This document shows, one piece after another, positions 6,728-13,908 of a DNA stretch of 13,995 nt. The position numbers and the translations under genes were made by a program. The stretch is from positions 1 through 13,995 of the forward strand of contig DJEN01000051.1 in assembly GCA_002431345.1 (NCBI GenBank), in the 5' to 3' direction. This stretch comes from Megasphaera sp. UBA5897. GTDB taxonomy: Bacteria; Bacillota; Negativicutes; Veillonellales; Megasphaeraceae. Each line of letters starts with the position of its first letter. Position 1 is the stretch's first letter. The notes below the pieces were generated by a model. The model did not search any database, was not told the DNA's origin, and worked only from the letters and a program-made list of their open reading frames with translations.

Positions 6728-7219
6728 ATGGCACGTATTTCGTATGGATGGCCGCTGCTTATTTCATTGGCAGGAACCGTTGGGTCTCTGGCGGTTGATT
6801 CTAAAAAGGGGCATATTATCTGCGGTGCCGTCATGACGGGCGTATCTATTTTACATGCGCTGCAGCATCGCAAAGCCATAGCCGGCAGCATGCAAAAGAA
6901 AATAGATCGAGCAGCAGATTACATTCGTCTTCCTCATACGCAGCCTGATTTTTTTATGCGCGGTGTAGAAATTGCTTTTTATATGCCGGGACGCATGCGG
7001 CTGTATTGTTCACATTTGGAGGGCAATGCACATTATAAGGAGCATATTGCCAAGTATCTGCGGGCCTTTGCCGATGTAGGCCGGGTACAGCTCAATCATG
7101 TCAGCGGTTCGATTTTGATTACGTACGACACAGAAAAAATCAAAGAATATCCTGATTTGGCCCGTGTTGAAGACTATATCCGGCAGCATGCGCCAAACGT
7201 ATATACTGCCGCAGAATAA
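6728..7219 (+). CDS. Small membrane protein with HMA_2-like domain
   Basis: This 163-residue protein starts at the ATG at 6728, with GGGAGG 7 bases upstream. An in-frame TTG at 6713 lies on the ribosome site itself and is rejected. Two hydrophobic segments (about 7-22 and 29-46) are followed by a basic amphipathic stretch, then a domain at about 75-150. Its YMPGRMRLYCSHLEGN... and VGRVQLNHVSGSILITYD elements follow the heavy-metal-associated domain 2 pattern (PGR-R-L, then N-TGS-LI-YD). The usual CxxC metal ligands of classical HMA domains are absent, so metal binding is doubtful. Such domains are found on P-type ATPases and as stand-alone membrane proteins of unknown role. It is transcribed divergently from the frd operon and has its own promoter. 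No functional partner is evident nearby. Confidence 0.75.
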   Translation: MARISYGWPLLISLAGTVGSLAVDSKKGHIICGAVMTGVSILHALQHRKAIAGSMQKKIDRAADYIRLPHTQPDFFMRGVEIAFYMPGRMRLYCSHLEGNAHYKEHIAKYLRAFADVGRVQLNHVSGSILITYDTEKIKEYPDLARVEDYIRQHAPNVYTAAE

Positions 7220-7252
7220 ATGAGAAATTGTATTGCTTTTTCTTTATAAATA

Positions 7253-7290
7253 TTGACTTTGATAACTATATTCATATAATATATAGTTAT
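7253..7290 (+). promoter_or_regulatory. Promoter of the flavodoxin gene with a 10-bp inverted repeat over the -10 box
   Basis: TTGACT (7253-7258) and TATAAT (7275-7280) are separated by 16 bases. ATAACTATAT (7262-7271) and ATATAGTTAT (7281-7290) form a perfect 10-bp inverted repeat with a 9-base spacer. One arm lies between the boxes and the other lies directly after the -10, so a dimeric regulator bound here would block RNA polymerase. The ribosome site AAGGAGG follows at 7301-7307. Confidence 0.65.
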
Positions 7291-7314
7291 AGGATTCGTA
7301 AAGGAGGAGCAGAC

Positions 7315-7752
7315 ATGAAAGGATTGGTTATTTATTCTGCGCAAAAAAGCGCAACCCGGCAGGTAGCAGATGCTATTTTTGATGAACTGTTGTTGGACAA
7401 AGAAATGGCAACACTGGATGACATACCGAAAAATATACGCGATTATGACATCATCTTTGTCGGATTTTGGATGGAGCAGGGCAGTTCCGCCGCGGAGGGC
7501 GCCACGTTTTTGCAGTCTATTGAAGATATGAATGTCGCTTTGTTTGGTGTCATGGATGCCGCACCGACGACGGAAGAGGCACGAGATTGTCTGCACCGCA
7601 ACAGGGAGCTGCTCCCTAAAAACAACACATTCCTTGGCGGCTTTATTTGTCAGGCTAAAAAAGATGCCAATCAGACAGCGCAGCCGACAGCAGGCGATAT
7701 TTGGGGCGCGAAGATGTTTGCCAGAGAAATGTACTATTCCTTACGAAGCTGA
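7315..7752 (+). CDS. Flavodoxin family protein (BilS-like)
   Basis: This 145-residue single-domain flavodoxin-fold protein is expected to bind FMN and carry electrons in the cytoplasm. The N-terminal strand KGLVIYSAQKSATRQ (2-16) holds the phosphate-binding loop. The YDIIFVGFWMEQGSSA segment (44-59) and the VALFGVMDAAPTTEEA segment (74-89) are the other two flavin-side loops. The pattern IIFVGFW...G, F.....IEDMNVALFG, and the C-terminal FLGGFICQAK resembles the BilS-type flavodoxin group often found beside or fused to flavin reductases; no such partner is here. The ATG at 7315 has AAGGAGG 7 bases upstream. The upstream in-frame extension to 7228 runs through the promoter and is rejected. A single-gene unit: own promoter with a probable operator, and a strong terminator after it. 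The partner enzyme cannot be told from the sequence. Confidence 0.82.
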   Translation: MKGLVIYSAQKSATRQVADAIFDELLLDKEMATLDDIPKNIRDYDIIFVGFWMEQGSSAAEGATFLQSIEDMNVALFGVMDAAPTTEEARDCLHRNRELLPKNNTFLGGFICQAKKDANQTAQPTAGDIWGAKMFAREMYYSLRS

Positions 7753-7791
7753 TGCGTTGCCGCGCAATACTGCCGAAAAAGCAGGACTTAT

Positions 7792-7846
7792 AAGCAGTGA
7801 TTTATGCATGTTCATGAAACAATGTGTAAAATCACTGCTTTTTTTT
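7792..7846 (+). terminator. Intrinsic terminator after the flavodoxin gene
   Basis: A perfect 12-bp stem (AAGCAGTGATTT at 7792-7803 with AAATCACTGCTT at 7829-7840), a loop of about 25 bases, then a run of eight T. Confidence 0.8.
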
Positions 7847-7856
7847 ATATAATTTT

Positions 7857-7885
7857 ATGTCAAGAAAGGAAAAGTTTGTTATAAT
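7857..7885 (+). promoter_or_regulatory. Promoter of the shikimate kinase-phosphofructokinase operon
   Basis: ATGTCA (7857-7862), 17 bases, then TATAAT (7880-7885). The -35 matches four of six and the -10 six of six. The ribosome site AAGGAGGTG follows just before the ATG at 7931. Confidence 0.5.
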
Positions 7886-7930
7886 AGGAAATGTACAAAA
7901 AAAGGAATAAACATGTAAGGAGGTGCGACG

Positions 7931-8491
7931 ATGAAACGGAATATAGTGCTTGTAGGCATGATGGGAAGCGGAAAAAGCCATATTGGACGCAAATTGGCAC
8001 AGCGGCTGGGCTGGCAGTTTGTGGATACAGACCGGCGGATTGAACGGGCTGTCGGCATGACTATTGCTGATTTTTATAATCAGGCCGGTGAAAAATGTTT
8101 CCGCGAACGGGAAATCAATGTACTGCAGCAAGTAAGCCGCTACCATGAAGCGGTCATTTCGTTTGGCGGCAATTTCCCTATGAGCGTAGAAACATATCGC
8201 ATATTACATCGACATGGTTTCATTATCGCCCTTTTGTCTGAGCCGTTTCGTGTAGAAGAACGAGTCAGCCGTCATATTGGTAAGCGGCCGACGGTAGATT
8301 ACGACCATTTACGGGAATTTGTCCATCGCATGATGCGGCAGTGGGAAGAAATTTATCCGCATTGTGACTGTTTAGTCGATACGACGCGGGGCGGAGCTGC
8401 ACAGATTGTAGAAAATATTGTCAGCAAGATAGAGGAAAAACACGTGCAGTTTGCTGCACGGGAGAAAAGGGAGATGGAGAAAAATGATTAG
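7931..8491 (+). CDS. aroK: Shikimate kinase
   Basis: This 186-residue cytoplasmic enzyme phosphorylates shikimate at O3 in the chorismate pathway. Visible parts: Walker A GMMGSGKS (9-16), the shikimate-contacting DTD (32-34), FRERE (57-61) with the substrate Arg, the GG turn at 79-80, and the lid segment GKRPT (117-121). The usual GGG substrate-binding motif reads GGN (79-81, SFGGNFPM), an uncommon third residue, while the first two glycines are kept. Length is typical with a slightly long, charged C-terminal tail (about 170-186). AAGGAGGTG sits 6-8 bases before the ATG. The last eight bases overlap the start of the phosphofructokinase gene, so the two are co-translated. No other aromatic-pathway gene is nearby, so this copy is separated from the usual aro cluster. 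Gluconate kinase is a relative but the DTD and FRxRE pattern favours AroK. Confidence 0.88.
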   Translation: MKRNIVLVGMMGSGKSHIGRKLAQRLGWQFVDTDRRIERAVGMTIADFYNQAGEKCFREREINVLQQVSRYHEAVISFGGNFPMSVETYRILHRHGFIIALLSEPFRVEERVSRHIGKRPTVDYDHLREFVHRMMRQWEEIYPHCDCLVDTTRGGAAQIVENIVSKIEEKHVQFAAREKREMEKND

Positions 8492-9446
8492 CAAAATTGG
8501 TGTCTTAACCAGCGGCGGTGATGCGCCGGGCATGAACGCTGCTATTCGCGGCGTCACGCGGTATGCGATTCAAAAAGGATTGGCAGTAGAAGGCATTATT
8601 CGGGGCTACGAAGGCCTGCTCAGCCATGAAACGATACCGCTGCAGCGCCGTGACGTAGGGGCTATTATTCACCGCGGCGGTACAATGCTGCGGACGGCAC
8701 GCTGCTTGGATTTTTTGGAAAAAAAGACGCAGAAAAAAGCTGCTGACTATTTGAAGTCGCTGGAAATCGATGCGTTGGTTGTTATTGGCGGCGACGGTTC
8801 CATGCGCGGGGCACAGGCACTCAGCCAGTTTGGTATTCCGACTATCGTCATTCCCGGCACGATTGACAATGACATGATGGGAACGCAGTATACGCTGGGA
8901 TTTGATACGACGATCAACACGGTATTGGAATCGGTCAACAAAATTCGTGATACGGCATTTTCTCATGATCGGGTCGCTGTTATTGAAGTCATGGGGCGCC
9001 ATGCCGGTTTTATTGCGCTTCATGCCGGTATGGCTGCCGGCGCGGAAGCAGTCTTAATTCCGGAACATACAGTGGATTTGCCGGCGTTGTGCGAACATTT
9101 GGCAGAATCCCACCGCATGAAAAAGCTGAGCAGTATCGTTATCGTGGCAGAAGGCGCGGCGAAGGGAGCCGATGTGGTAGATTACATTAAAGAGCATACG
9201 TATTTGGAACCGGCACTGACTGTATTGGGATATGTACAGCGCGGCGGTTCTCCGTCGGCGTATGATGCGATTATGGCAGGACTTTTTGCACAGAAAGCCG
9301 TAGACAGCCTGATTGCCGGTACGTACAATTGCATTGTCGGCCTCATTGACAGCCGTATTGTAGCTACCCCGTATACAGAAGCAGAACATTTGAAATATTC
9401 GATTGATGAAAATATGTACCAGCTGCTTCATTGGCTGGGCCGTTAA
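8484..9446 (+). CDS. pfkA: ATP-dependent 6-phosphofructokinase
   Basis: This 320-residue glycolytic enzyme converts fructose 6-phosphate to fructose 1,6-bisphosphate in the cytoplasm, as a tetramer in the family. Motifs: TSGGDAPGMNAAIRG (9-23), GGDGSMRGA (102-110), PGTIDND (124-130) with the catalytic Asp128, MGRHAG (170-175), AEGA (222-225), and YVQRGGSPSAYD (250-261). The Gly in GGDG and in PGTIDND mark the ATP-using form; the pyrophosphate-using enzymes have Asp and Lys at these places. The start at 8484 (MISKIGVLTSGG) is chosen because the family begins there and GGGAGATGGAG lies upstream. A frame open from 8451 only adds residues coded by the aroK tail. It overlaps aroK by eight bases and is followed by a small hairpin (9450-9470) and a strong terminator. 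Length and motifs are standard. Confidence 0.97.
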   Translation: MISKIGVLTSGGDAPGMNAAIRGVTRYAIQKGLAVEGIIRGYEGLLSHETIPLQRRDVGAIIHRGGTMLRTARCLDFLEKKTQKKAADYLKSLEIDALVVIGGDGSMRGAQALSQFGIPTIVIPGTIDNDMMGTQYTLGFDTTINTVLESVNKIRDTAFSHDRVAVIEVMGRHAGFIALHAGMAAGAEAVLIPEHTVDLPALCEHLAESHRMKKLSSIVIVAEGAAKGADVVDYIKEHTYLEPALTVLGYVQRGGSPSAYDAIMAGLFAQKAVDSLIAGTYNCIVGLIDSRIVATPYTEAEHLKYSIDENMYQLLHWLGR

Positions 9447-9474
9447 CTGCGATACCGAAAACAGGTATCGGCAC

Positions 9475-9518
9475 AATTCCCATAGGTTTTGTCTATATCC
9501 GCCTATGGGAATTTTTTT
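9475..9518 (+). terminator. Intrinsic terminator after pfkA
   Basis: A perfect 12-bp stem (AATTCCCATAGG at 9475-9486 with CCTATGGGAATT at 9502-9513) runs into a T-tract to 9518. A separate 7-bp hairpin (CGATACC/GGTATCG, 9450-9470) precedes it. Confidence 0.85.
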
Positions 9519-9591
9519 ATCCATACATGGACAAGATGCTTGCATGACTTCAAAAAAAGATAAAGCAACACATAGACAAGGAGACACGACC

Positions 9592-10404
9592 ATGAAACGA
9601 CAACTCGGAATACTGCTGAGTGCTGTAAGCTTGGTTATAGGCATGACAGCTGGCGCGGCGGCAGCCAATTATTCTGATGAAATGAAAATGACTGAACCCA
9701 GTAAAATTACAACACAAGAAGGAGCGGCTTCAGTAGAACGCCAATTTGACCACCGAGGGACGCCGTATTTCGCTCATCCGGATATATTTCACATGAAATC
9801 CAACAGCACGCGGACGATACTGACGGGATTTCATACGCTGCAGCAGTCCAGTGAATGGTCCTGCGGCCCGGCAGCCGCACTGATGGCGCTGCAGTGGTAC
9901 GGCAGGGCCGGAACCTATACAGAAGAAAAACTGGCAGCATTTCGCCATCCGCTGCAGGATGTACACGTCGAAGGATTTCCTGACGGCTATCCAGGTACGA
10001 CGCTCAATCAAATGGAAGATATATTCAACCGTGTAGGCGGCTTTACCTATGAAGATTCCAACACGTATAAAAAGAAAAATGAAACGCTTACGCCGCAGCG
10101 TATCCAAGAAGAACTCAAACAGGGACATCCTATTTTAGTCGCTTGGATTGACTGGGGCGGCCATTGGCAGGTTATCATTGGGTATGATACGATGGGAACG
10201 GAAAGTACACTGGATGATGTGCTGATCGTTGCCGATTCGTACGATGTGACCGACCACAACCAGGATGGCTATGGCATATATCCAGCAGCCCGTTTCTTTT
10301 CCGTGTTTAATATGTACGGTCAATTCCCGGAACGAGAAGGGGGAAATCAGCAGCTGTTCTTGATTCCTAAGCCGATTTCTTCAAAAACGCATCCATCACG
10401 TTAG
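9592..10404 (+). CDS. Secreted C39-like cysteine peptidase
   Basis: This 270-residue protein has a signal peptide: basic MKRQ, a hydrophobic core to about 20, and an AAAA-N cleavage region near residue 25. The mature part holds a papain-like C39 fold. Q84/Q85 precede the nucleophile in SEWSCGPAAALMAL (Cys91). The general base is in DWGGHWQVIIGYD (His191), and the third residue is in IVADSYD (Asp215). C39 domains on ABC exporters cut double-glycine leaders, but this one stands alone, is exported, and has no transporter or peptide gene beside it. Its substrate is therefore unknown; a cell-envelope or extracellular role is inference. The ATG at 9592 has AAGGAG 8 bases upstream. The open frame reaching back to 9403 runs through the pfkA terminator and is rejected. 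It forms a single-gene unit between two terminators. I see no clear promoter in the short upstream gap. Confidence 0.85.
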   Translation: MKRQLGILLSAVSLVIGMTAGAAAANYSDEMKMTEPSKITTQEGAASVERQFDHRGTPYFAHPDIFHMKSNSTRTILTGFHTLQQSSEWSCGPAAALMALQWYGRAGTYTEEKLAAFRHPLQDVHVEGFPDGYPGTTLNQMEDIFNRVGGFTYEDSNTYKKKNETLTPQRIQEELKQGHPILVAWIDWGGHWQVIIGYDTMGTESTLDDVLIVADSYDVTDHNQDGYGIYPAARFFSVFNMYGQFPEREGGNQQLFLIPKPISSKTHPSR

Positions 10405-10463
10405 CATATGTATATCAAAAACAGACTCTGTGATGCAGGTCTGTGCGTATCCTATGTTTTCTG

Positions 10464-10508
10464 AAATCCCTGTCTGCAGCGCATATAAGCTGTTGGCAGG
10501 GATTTTTT
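10464..10508 (+). terminator. Intrinsic terminator after the C39 peptidase gene
   Basis: AAATCCCTG (10464-10472) pairs with CAGGGATTT (10497-10505). The stem is extended by a partly paired inner part up to CAGC/GCTG around an 8-base loop, and six T follow (10503-10508). Confidence 0.75.
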
Positions 10509-10586
10509 GGCAAGTTATGTATCTGCACTGTACTATATATGTATTCTGTAGTACAATATGATGTATAGCTATATGCAATATGCAAT

Positions 10587-10597
10587 TATAATATAAT
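10587..10597 (+). promoter_or_regulatory. Possible -10 region for the hydrogenase fusion gene
   Basis: Two overlapping TATAAT boxes (10587-10592 and 10592-10597) lie about 45 bases before the ATG. No good -35 box stands at 16-18 bases. Upstream are a tandem ATATGCA (10571-10584) and a TGTACT/AGTACA inverted repeat (10529-10534, 10550-10555, spacer 15) that could bind an activator. Weak support. Confidence 0.35.
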
Positions 10598-10638
10598 TGA
10601 ATTACGTGTAAATGCAGAAACAGAAAGAAGGGTATGCC

Positions 10639-13074
10639 ATGTCACGATTCATGAGTAATTTGAAACGACGTGTTTCGAAAAGTCCTAAAAAAGTGGTATT
10701 GCCGGAGTCGCACAGTCGGCGTGTGCTGCAGGCAGTAGAACAAATCCAGTCGGAAATGTTTGCCCGGCCTATTTTAATCGGCAAGCCGCAGCGGCTGATT
10801 GAAATTGCAGCAGAATATCAAATTGACTTGGACGGCGTAGAAATTATTGATCCGGAAACGTATCCCATGCTGGATACATTCAGCCAGTATTATGCGGAAC
10901 ATGCCAAGGAAGACATTTCCGTTGCCGATGCCAAAGAACTGCTCAAGAAAAATACGATTCGTTTTGCCGCTTGTTTAGTGGCTTTTGATGTAGTTGACGG
11001 GATGGTTGCCGGGATTACAGATCCGTCATCAGAAGTGCTGCATGCGTCTTTGCAGCTGATAGGCGTACACCCCGGCGTTACGACGGTCTGTAGCTCCTTG
11101 ATTTTGATTACAGACAAGCCGCAGTTTGGCGATGACGGCATTTTTATCATCGGGGACCCGGACGTTATTATCGAGCCGACGGCACAGCAGTTGGCAGATA
11201 TTGCCGTAGCCTGCGTAGACAGAGCCAGACGAACGGTGCAGACCCTGGATCCCAAAGTTGCGCTCTTATCGTATTCGACGCTGGGAAGCGGCGCTGGGGA
11301 AGAAGTAGACCGTGTGCGGGAAGCCGTACAATTACTGCGTGACCGCAACGTCGATTTTGCTTTTGACGGCGAATTGCAGCTGGATACGGCATTGGTGCCG
11401 CGCATTGCCCATAACAAGGCTCCGGAATCTCCCGTTGCCGGGCAGGCCAATGTCCTTATTTTCCCAAATTTGTCTGCCAGCAATATCAGCTATAAAATGC
11501 TGCAGCAGCTGTATGGCGCAACAGCTGTCGGCCCGATGCTGCAAGGGCTGAAAAAGCCGGTTATGGACTTGCCCCGCGGCTGCACGCCGGAAGACATCGT
11601 AGATATTGTTGCTGTTTGCTGCAGTGATGCCATCTATATGGATGAAGAACGAAAAAGGGACATTGAGTTTACGAGCCGGTTTGAAAAATTAGACCGCCGT
11701 GTAGCTGTAGAAAGTAAAAACGTATCCATCCGTTTTGATGCAGAAAAGTGTAAAAACTGTACGTTGTGCCGCCGCCGCTGTTCCGATGTCATGTCTATGA
11801 CAGGGTATTATTCACTGGAAAGCACAGGTGACGTGCCGATTTGTGTCCACTGCGGCCAATGCTCGCTGACCTGTATGTTTGGAGCTACTGTAGGGGTATC
11901 GCAGCAAGATAAAATTAAAGAAGCCATTAACGATCCGAAAAAAACAGTTATTTTCCAGACGGCACCGGCAGTACGCGTTGCTTTGGGTGAAGAATTTGGC
12001 ATGCCGTACGGCTCGATTGTCCAAGGCAAGCTGATTGCGGCGCTGCGGGCACTGGGCGGCAAATATGTGTTTGATACCAATTTCGGGGCAGATTTGACGA
12101 TTATGGAAGAAGCGTCGGAACTGTTGTACCGGCTGAAGCATAAACGGGAATTGCTGCCGCAGTTTACAAGCTGCTGTCCGTCGTGGGTCGAATTTACGGA
12201 AATCTTTTTCCCGGAATTGATACCCCATCTGTCTACGGCAAAAAGCCCGATTAGTATGCTCAGTCCGCTGATTAAAACGTACTTCGCCGAAAAGATGAAA
12301 CTTAACCCGGAAGATATTGTAACCGTCTGTGTAACCCCCTGCACGTCGAAAAAAGCCGAAATCGAACGGCCGGAACGAAATGCTGCCGGTGTCTATTGGC
12401 ATAAACCGGAAATTCGCGACACGGATTACTGTATTACGACGCGGGAACTGGCCAACTGGATTCGGGAAGCAGCCATTGACTTTCAAGCATTGGAAGACTC
12501 GTCGTATGACGCTGTCTTTGGCGAATCTTCCGGTGCCGGCATGATTTTTGGTGCCAGCGGCGGCGTCATGGAAGCAGCTCTGCGCACACTTATTTATTTG
12601 GAAACAGGGCGGGTGGCTGAAAAAGGATTCCTCAACTTTACGCCGATACGCGGCTTGGAAGGGGTCAAGGAAGCGGCCATTACCTTTGAAAATGAAATCC
12701 TGCATGTGGCAGCTATCAGCGGTTTGGGAAATGCCCGCAAATTTATTAACCGCTTAAAAGAAAACCATTCATGGAAAAAATATGCATTTGTTGAAATGAT
12801 GGCCTGCCCGGGCGGCTGCATTGGCGGCGGCGGCCAGCCAAGAACCAAACTGCCGCAGGAAGTACCGGCAAAACGTGCCCGCATCCAGTCTGTTTATGAA
12901 TTGGACAAAGAAAATACGATTCGTTCCAGCTGGCAGAACCAAGAACTGCAGACACTCTATGCCCGCTTCTTGGGAGACCCGTTAAGCGAGACGGCAGAAA
13001 AATTGCTGCATACACAGTATGTCAATAAGCATTATATGCTCGGACGGGAAGATACGATTGGGTCTGACATATAA
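10639..13074 (+). CDS. Phosphotransacetylase-[FeFe]-hydrogenase fusion protein
   Basis: One 811-residue frame without interruption. Residues about 15-335 form a full phosphate acetyl/butyryltransferase domain: VVLPES, SYSTLGSGAG, FDGELQLDTA, NKAPESPVAGQANVLIFP, GPMLQGLKKPVMDLPRG. A linker leads to two [4Fe-4S] ferredoxin sites (C371, C374, C377, C381; C402, C405, C408, C412). The hydrogenase catalytic domain follows with all three H-cluster motifs: TSCCPSW (C512, C513), PCTSKK (C568), MACPGGCIGGGG (C723, C727), and a C-terminal small-subunit-like tail. The proton-path Cys (C512) and the acidic TIMEEASE segment are kept, so it looks catalytic: ferredoxin-linked H2 evolution or uptake in the cytoplasm. 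In the transferase domain the Arg of the usual VLRxALQ is His135 and the Ser of DLSRG is Pro312. The ATG at 10639 has AGAAGGG upstream; an in-frame ATG at 10612 lacks a site. It stands alone between two terminators. No maturase or acetate kinase gene is near. Confidence 0.92.
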   Translation: MSRFMSNLKRRVSKSPKKVVLPESHSRRVLQAVEQIQSEMFARPILIGKPQRLIEIAAEYQIDLDGVEIIDPETYPMLDTFSQYYAEHAKEDISVADAKELLKKNTIRFAACLVAFDVVDGMVAGITDPSSEVLHASLQLIGVHPGVTTVCSSLILITDKPQFGDDGIFIIGDPDVIIEPTAQQLADIAVACVDRARRTVQTLDPKVALLSYSTLGSGAGEEVDRVREAVQLLRDRNVDFAFDGELQLDTALVPRIAHNKAPESPVAGQANVLIFPNLSASNISYKMLQQLYGATAVGPMLQGLKKPVMDLPRGCTPEDIVDIVAVCCSDAIYMDEERKRDIEFTSRFEKLDRRVAVESKNVSIRFDAEKCKNCTLCRRRCSDVMSMTGYYSLESTGDVPICVHCGQCSLTCMFGATVGVSQQDKIKEAINDPKKTVIFQTAPAVRVALGEEFGMPYGSIVQGKLIAALRALGGKYVFDTNFGADLTIMEEASELLYRLKHKRELLPQFTSCCPSWVEFTEIFFPELIPHLSTAKSPISMLSPLIKTYFAEKMKLNPEDIVTVCVTPCTSKKAEIERPERNAAGVYWHKPEIRDTDYCITTRELANWIREAAIDFQALEDSSYDAVFGESSGAGMIFGASGGVMEAALRTLIYLETGRVAEKGFLNFTPIRGLEGVKEAAITFENEILHVAAISGLGNARKFINRLKENHSWKKYAFVEMMACPGGCIGGGGQPRTKLPQEVPAKRARIQSVYELDKENTIRSSWQNQELQTLYARFLGDPLSETAEKLLHTQYVNKHYMLGREDTIGSDI

Positions 13075-13097
13075 CGCGCTGAATAAAATGGAAAATG

Positions 13098-13151
13098 GAA
13101 AAGGATACAAATCATGCATTTTGCGGTTTGTATCCTTTTCTGATATTTTTT
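13098..13151 (+). terminator. Intrinsic terminator after the hydrogenase fusion
   Basis: GAAAAGGATACAAA (13098-13111) pairs perfectly over 14 bases with TTTGTATCCTTTTC (13127-13140), with a 15-base loop. T-rich sequence follows (to 13151), though the longest T-run starts six bases beyond the stem. Confidence 0.7.
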
Positions 13152-13153
13152 CT

Positions 13154-13182
13154 TTGCTTTTTTGTTGCATATATAATATAAT
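13154..13182 (+). promoter_or_regulatory. Promoter of the amino-acid ABC transporter operon
   Basis: TTGCTT (13154-13159), 17 bases, then TATAAT (13177-13182), with a second TATAAT overlapping at 13172-13177. The permease ATG lies 60 bases further on, behind AGAGGAG (13227-13233). No riboswitch or clear operator is visible in the leader. Confidence 0.45.
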
Positions 13183-13242
13183 AGCAAGGTATATATATTT
13201 AGTAACGTCTAACGTTTTGATTCATTAGAGGAGTGTTAGTTC

Positions 13243-13908
13243 ATGTCATTTGATTTTAGCCTGATTTGGAATTCTCTGCCGTTGCTGCTGGCTGGTGCCG
13301 GCGTAACGATTGAAATCACGGCCATTGCTGTCGGCCTGGGCTTTATTTTAGGCTTGATTACCAGTGTGTGCCGCCTGTCGAGCGTCAAAATTCTGCGCGG
13401 CATTGCTATCTGCTATGTAAATATTATTCGCGGCACGCCTATGCTGGTACAAATCTTCTTGATTTATTTCGCACTGCCCATGGTCATTGGTGAACGAATC
13501 AATCCATTTGTGGCAGCTGTTGCCGCTTGCTCCATTAACAGCGGTGCGTACGTATCCGAAATTTTCCGCGCTGGCATCCAGTCTGTCGATAAAGGCCAAA
13601 TGGAAGCCGGCCGTTCACTGGGATTATCGTGGATGCAGACAATGCGCTACGTTATTTTGCCGCAGGCGTTTAAACACGTTATCCCGCCGCTGGGCAATGA
13701 ATTTATTTCCATGACTAAAGAAACGTCCTTAGTTTCTGTCATCGGCTTTGAAGAATTGACCCGCCGCGGCCAACTGATTATTGCCAAGACGTATGGTTCT
13801 TTTGAAATCTGGCTTACTGTTGCTGCTATTTATTTGGTACTGACGCTGAGCATTGCCCGTCTTGTAAGCTATTTGGAACGGAGGTTTGCAACAGATGATA
13901 GAAATTAA
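13243..13908 (+). CDS. Polar amino-acid ABC transporter permease (HisM/GlnP family)
   Basis: This 221-residue inner-membrane protein of the His/Glu/Gln/Arg/opine permease group forms the channel with an ATPase of the GlnQ type. About five hydrophobic segments are visible (roughly 12-42, 52-80, 87-107, 160-180, 187-210). The family motif RGTPMLVQIFLIYFALP is at 63-79. The ATPase-docking EAA loop is EAGRSLGLSWMQTMRYVILPQ (121-141), followed by PPLGNEFISMTKETSLVSVIG. Length is typical. The start has AGAGGAG about 9 bases upstream. The stop overlaps the ATPase gene by 14 bases. The binding protein gene is not seen before it and presumably lies elsewhere in the operon beyond the window, so the substrate (a polar amino acid, or cystine) cannot be fixed. 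Confidence 0.93.
   Translation: MSFDFSLIWNSLPLLLAGAGVTIEITAIAVGLGFILGLITSVCRLSSVKILRGIAICYVNIIRGTPMLVQIFLIYFALPMVIGERINPFVAAVAACSINSGAYVSEIFRAGIQSVDKGQMEAGRSLGLSWMQTMRYVILPQAFKHVIPPLGNEFISMTKETSLVSVIGFEELTRRGQLIIAKTYGSFEIWLTVAAIYLVLTLSIARLVSYLERRFATDDRN

Noticed and set aside
7847..8146. A minus-strand open frame opposite the aroK start.
   Set aside because: It covers the promoter and 5' end of aroK and shows no domain or ribosome site.
9403..9591. A 63-codon N-terminal extension of the C39 peptidase frame.
   Set aside because: It runs through the pfkA 3' end and its terminator. The ATG at 9592 has AAGGAG and opens directly into a signal peptide.
10529..10584. A TGTACT/AGTACA inverted repeat and a tandem ATATGCA before the hydrogenase fusion gene, considered as a regulator site.
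   Set aside because: Arms of six bases and a two-copy heptamer in AT-rich DNA are too short to rise above chance without comparison to relatives.
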